Shown here: piece after piece, positions 61,724 through 64,000 of the stretch | Position numbering within the stretch: the stretch's first letter is position 1 | Layout: the number at the start of each line of letters is the position of its first letter | Source: Microcella alkaliphila | GTDB taxonomy: Bacteria; Actinomycetota; Actinomycetes; Actinomycetales; Microbacteriaceae | NCBI RefSeq assembly: GCF_002355395.1 | Contig: NZ_AP017315.1 | Location: forward strand, 2,638,838 to 2,702,837 | Length of the DNA stretch: 64,000 bases | Reading direction: 5' to 3' | Program-made: the position numbers and the translations under genes | Notes under the pieces: generated by a model | The model's database searches: none | What the model was told of the DNA's origin: nothing | The model's input: only the letters and a program-made list of their open reading frames with translations

Positions 61724-62539
61724 TTAGCGCAGGTTTGTGCCGGTGGTGGCGCGGCGGAGTTCGTCGGCTGCGGCGTGGTGGTTGCGGAGCCGGTAGGAGG
61801 CGCCGTCGAGGGTGACGACGACGGAGCGGTGTAGCAGCCGGTCGAGCATGGCGGCGGCGACGGTGGTGTCGCCGAGGATCTCGCCCCAGGCGCCGACGGG
61901 CCGGTTCGTGGTGATCACGATCGAGGTCTTCAGGTAGCGCTGGTTGATGACCTGGAACAGTGCGGACGCGGCTTCGCCGGGCAGGGGGAGGTAGCCGAGC
62001 TCGTCGATGATGAGCAGGGTGGGGCCGGTGAAGAACCGCATCATCGTCGCCCATTTCCCTTCGATCGCGGCGCGGTGGCAGCGGGCGGCGAGGTCGGCGG
62101 CGGAGGTGAAGTAGACCCGGTAGCCGGCGTTCACCGCGGCATGCCCGAGTCCGGTTGCGATGTGTGTCTTCCCGACTCCGGGTGGGCCGATCAGCAGCAC
62201 GTTGGTCGCGGTGTCGAGGAACCGGCAGGTGGCCAGTTCGGCCAGCAGCGAGCGGTCGATGCCGCTGGCGGAATCTAGGTCGAAGTCGTCGAGGGTGGTG
62301 CCGGTGGGGAGGTTCGCGAACCGGAACCTGCCGGCGAGGCGGCGGGCGTCGGTCGCGGTGACCTCGATCTGCAGGAGCTGTTCCAGGGCGTGGGTGAGGG
62401 TCCAACCCTCGGCCTGCGCCTGGTCGAGGACCTTCGGGAGGGCGTCGGCGGCGTCGGCGAGTTTCAGGTCGGTGAGATGGTTGCGGAGCTGCTGATAGAC
62501 GGACGCTGCGGTCTTCGAGGTGGTCGTGGTGGTGGTCAT
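61724..62539 (-). CDS. istB: IS21-family ATPase IstB
   Basis: The 271-aa AAA+ ATPase helps IstA choose targets. Walker A is VLLIGPPGVGKTHIATGLGH, Walker B is TLLIIDELGYLPLPGEAASA, and the sensor-like VITTNRPVGAWGEILGD follows. The N-terminal helical IstB domain spans residues 1-60. ATG 62,539 overlaps the istA stop codon (ATGA), as is usual in IS21. A longer frame exists but covers istA. The sequence is intact. Confidence 0.94.
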   Translation of the reverse strand: MTTTTTTSKTAASVYQQLRNHLTDLKLADAADALPKVLDQAQAEGWTLTHALEQLLQIEVTATDARRLAGRFRFANLPTGTTLDDFDLDSASGIDRSLLAELATCRFLDTATNVLLIGPPGVGKTHIATGLGHAAVNAGYRVYFTSAADLAARCHRAAIEGKWATMMRFFTGPTLLIIDELGYLPLPGEAASALFQVINQRYLKTSIVITTNRPVGAWGEILGDTTVAAAMLDRLLHRSVVVTLDGASYRLRNHHAAADELRRATTGTNLR

Positions 62540-63864
62540 CGGAGGGTGTTCCTGTTCTTCGCGGCCTGCTCGTAAGCGGCCAGGCTGATCACGGTCGTGG
62601 TGGGTGCGGCGGTGCCGGTCAGCACCTGCGCCGCCCGCAGCGCGGCCGCGCCGGGTGGGATGCGTTCCTTGCGGCGGTGCGGGCGCCCCGGTGGCGCTGA
62701 CGCGAGAGCGATCGCTTCGAGCGCGGTGACGTGCCCGCCGTCGCGGATCGTGACCCCGAGCCCGGGCTGCGCGACGGCGTGTCGGGCGACGACCGTCCCG
62801 GAGACGGTGGCGATGTCGATGGTCGCGGCGCCGAGCCGCTGCTGGACGACGACTTTCGCGGCGGCGAGCTCGGGCGGGACGGAGTAGCGGTTCCCGCGCC
62901 AGTCGATCAGCGCCTGCCGGGTCGCAGTCCGCTCCTCGGTCACGATCACAGGGAACACCACCGGCGGCAACGGCCGCAGCCGCTCGTCGGCGAACATGGC
63001 GGCTGCTGTCGTGGTTCCGTGCTCGCCCTCCCGCTTGCGGGCGTCCTGCCCGGCGGCGAACGTCTCCACGGACGCCTGTGCTTGTTCGAGGGTGAGCTCG
63101 TCGGGGAGGTTCCGCCACCACCGTTGCGCGGCGGTGTGGTTGTTCTTCTCGACCACGCCCTTCCGATTCCCCGACCGCGGCCGGCAGACCACCGGCTGGA
63201 CGCCGTGGTGCTTCGCGAACCCCGCGAACATCGGGGTGAGGTCTCCAGTGACAGGGTGCAGCACGGTCGCCATCCGATCGAACCGCCAGACCCGGGTCAG
63301 CCCGCCCAGCAGGGCGAGCAGGGTCGTCATCGCGGCAAGCAGGTGCGGGATATCCATCGACGGGGAGATCACGCCTCGCCAGACCCCTGAGTGCGCCAGA
63401 GATCCGACGAGGAGGTACGCGCGCTTGGTCGGGAACCCCCAGTGCGCGGGCGGGTCGGGTAGCTCGAGCCAGTCGAACTGGGTCTCCTCCCCGGGCGGGT
63501 GCTCGATGACCGCGTTCGGACGCTTCGTGACATGCGCGCAGGCCGTGCACGCGGGACGCAGGCCACGGGCGCGGATCTGCCGCGTCAACGTCGGATACGA
63601 ACCCTCGAAGCCGAGTGGTCGTAGCTCGTCGAGCAGCGTCGCGGCCCAGAGGTGCGGGTCCTCGGTCAGCCTCGCGGTGACGTAGTCCACGAACCCGTCG
63701 AACTCGTCTGGGGCCGCGCGCTGACGGACTCCCGGGGCGCGGTCTCCGTTCAGGTAGGAACGGATCGTCTTGCGGTCATGGTTAGTGCGGCGGGCGATCT
63801 CACTGATCGTCATCCCCTGCCGTTTCAGAGCGTGGATGTCCACGCTGCTCCTCTCTGAAAGCAT
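62536..63864 (-). CDS. istA: IS21-family transposase IstA
   Basis: The 442-aa transposase has an N-terminal helix-turn-helix (HALKRQGMTISEIARRTNHD) and a DDE integrase core: FDWLELPDP, followed by VVCRPRSGNRKGVVEKNNHT with the catalytic glutamate. ATG 63,864 was chosen as the conserved start MLSERSSVDIHALKRQG. C-terminal Mu-type beta barrel and coiled tail follow. It binds the terminal repeats at both ends. Length is slightly short for IS21 but within range. Confidence 0.94.
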   Translation of the reverse strand: MLSERSSVDIHALKRQGMTISEIARRTNHDRKTIRSYLNGDRAPGVRQRAAPDEFDGFVDYVTARLTEDPHLWAATLLDELRPLGFEGSYPTLTRQIRARGLRPACTACAHVTKRPNAVIEHPPGEETQFDWLELPDPPAHWGFPTKRAYLLVGSLAHSGVWRGVISPSMDIPHLLAAMTTLLALLGGLTRVWRFDRMATVLHPVTGDLTPMFAGFAKHHGVQPVVCRPRSGNRKGVVEKNNHTAAQRWWRNLPDELTLEQAQASVETFAAGQDARKREGEHGTTTAAAMFADERLRPLPPVVFPVIVTEERTATRQALIDWRGNRYSVPPELAAAKVVVQQRLGAATIDIATVSGTVVARHAVAQPGLGVTIRDGGHVTALEAIALASAPPGRPHRRKERIPPGAAALRAAQVLTGTAAPTTTVISLAAYEQAAKNRNTLR

Positions 63865-64000
63865 GAGAAGAGGGCCTCCCCCGGAAGCTGGTGTGTGGTT
63901 AGAGACCACCAGCATCGAGGGAGGCCCGCCTCATGTGGCGGAGCGACCCAGGGTGGGGAATTTCGATGAGCAGAAGTGAGGAATTTCAGTGAGCGCCGTC

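Larger units (their letters stand above)
61661..64000 (-). mobile_element. IS21-family element reaching the window edge
   Basis: Istb and istA lie on the minus strand in the IS21 order. The left end at 61,661 starts TGACGGCGCTCAGCGAATTT, and the complement of 63,985-64,000 reads GACGGCGCTCACTGAA, so the right end lies one or two bases beyond the window. Each end contains repeated AATTTCCCCA-like motifs, which are the multiple terminal repeats bound by IstA. Both genes are intact. The insertion is between the cupin gene and unseen sequence. Confidence 0.88.

Overview
The window looks like a chromosomal segment of a high-GC actinobacterium, most likely a member of the Microbacteriaceae. The evidence is the conserved core order in the middle: clpC, lysS, panC, a Rossmann/DUF2520 protein, two bacterial PH-domain proteins, a DUF3180 protein, a fused folB-folK, folP, folE, ftsH, hpt, tilS, and a divergent ppa. 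Many short overlapping stop/start junctions and GTG starts fit this assignment. The species cannot be fixed from the sequence alone.

Layout. (1) About 1-23,780 is an accessory block of visibly lower GC. It carries a ribose-type ABC transporter with a TorT-like binding lipoprotein (201-4042), an IS481 end fragment fused to a leucine-rich-repeat-variant protein (4402-5953), decayed TnpB and IS256 pieces, and a LacI-controlled sugar operon (6958-17,762). The operon encodes a CUT1-type transporter, a membrane protein, a glycoside-hydrolase-like protein, a fucose-isomerase-like protein, an FGGY kinase and a RbsD/FucU mutarotase. A nest of insertion sequences follows (about 18,020-23,780). An IS30 sits inside orfA of an IS3 element, which abuts an internally deleted IS481. 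A second IS481, split by an IS256, lies at the 3' end of a tRNA-Ser gene. (2) 23,782-50,250 is core genome: tRNA-Ser, an SGNH hydrolase, radA, an ArgA-like acetyltransferase, clpC, a pirin, a glutaminase-STAS protein, lysS, pantothenate and folate genes, ftsH, hpt, tilS, ppa and two secreted coiled-coil cell-wall hydrolases. (3) A tRNA-Glu/Asp/Phe cluster (50,491-50,828) opens a second accessory region holding hipBA, a DUF1801 gene, a katG remnant, a candidate defence locus (53,716-60,658), a second near-identical DUF1801 copy, a cupin gene and an IS21 element reaching the window edge.

How the parts work together. The LacI-type regulator probably represses its own gene and the sugar operon through AAATCGATTT-cored palindromes at 6925-6936 and 8027-8038. 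The operon would import a sugar or glycoside, trim it, then mutarotate, isomerise and phosphorylate it. No aldolase is seen here. The defence locus pairs a minus-strand C5-cytosine methyltransferase with a divergent, tightly overlapping four-gene operon: an unrecognised 284-aa protein, a ParB/Srx-like protein, a SNF2-family ATPase, and a DUF3883-like protein with a possible PD-(D/E)xK core. I cannot match this combination to a named system, and it is the best candidate for an undescribed system. Two DUF1801 copies bracket it as a direct repeat of about 370 bp.

Further signals are five copies of a GTGTAGGA/TCCTACAC palindrome in two intergenic regions and a ClgR-like box upstream of clpC. Two IS insertions (IS30 in orfA, IS256 in an IS481 transposase) have target duplications whose removal would restore the interrupted reading frames exactly.
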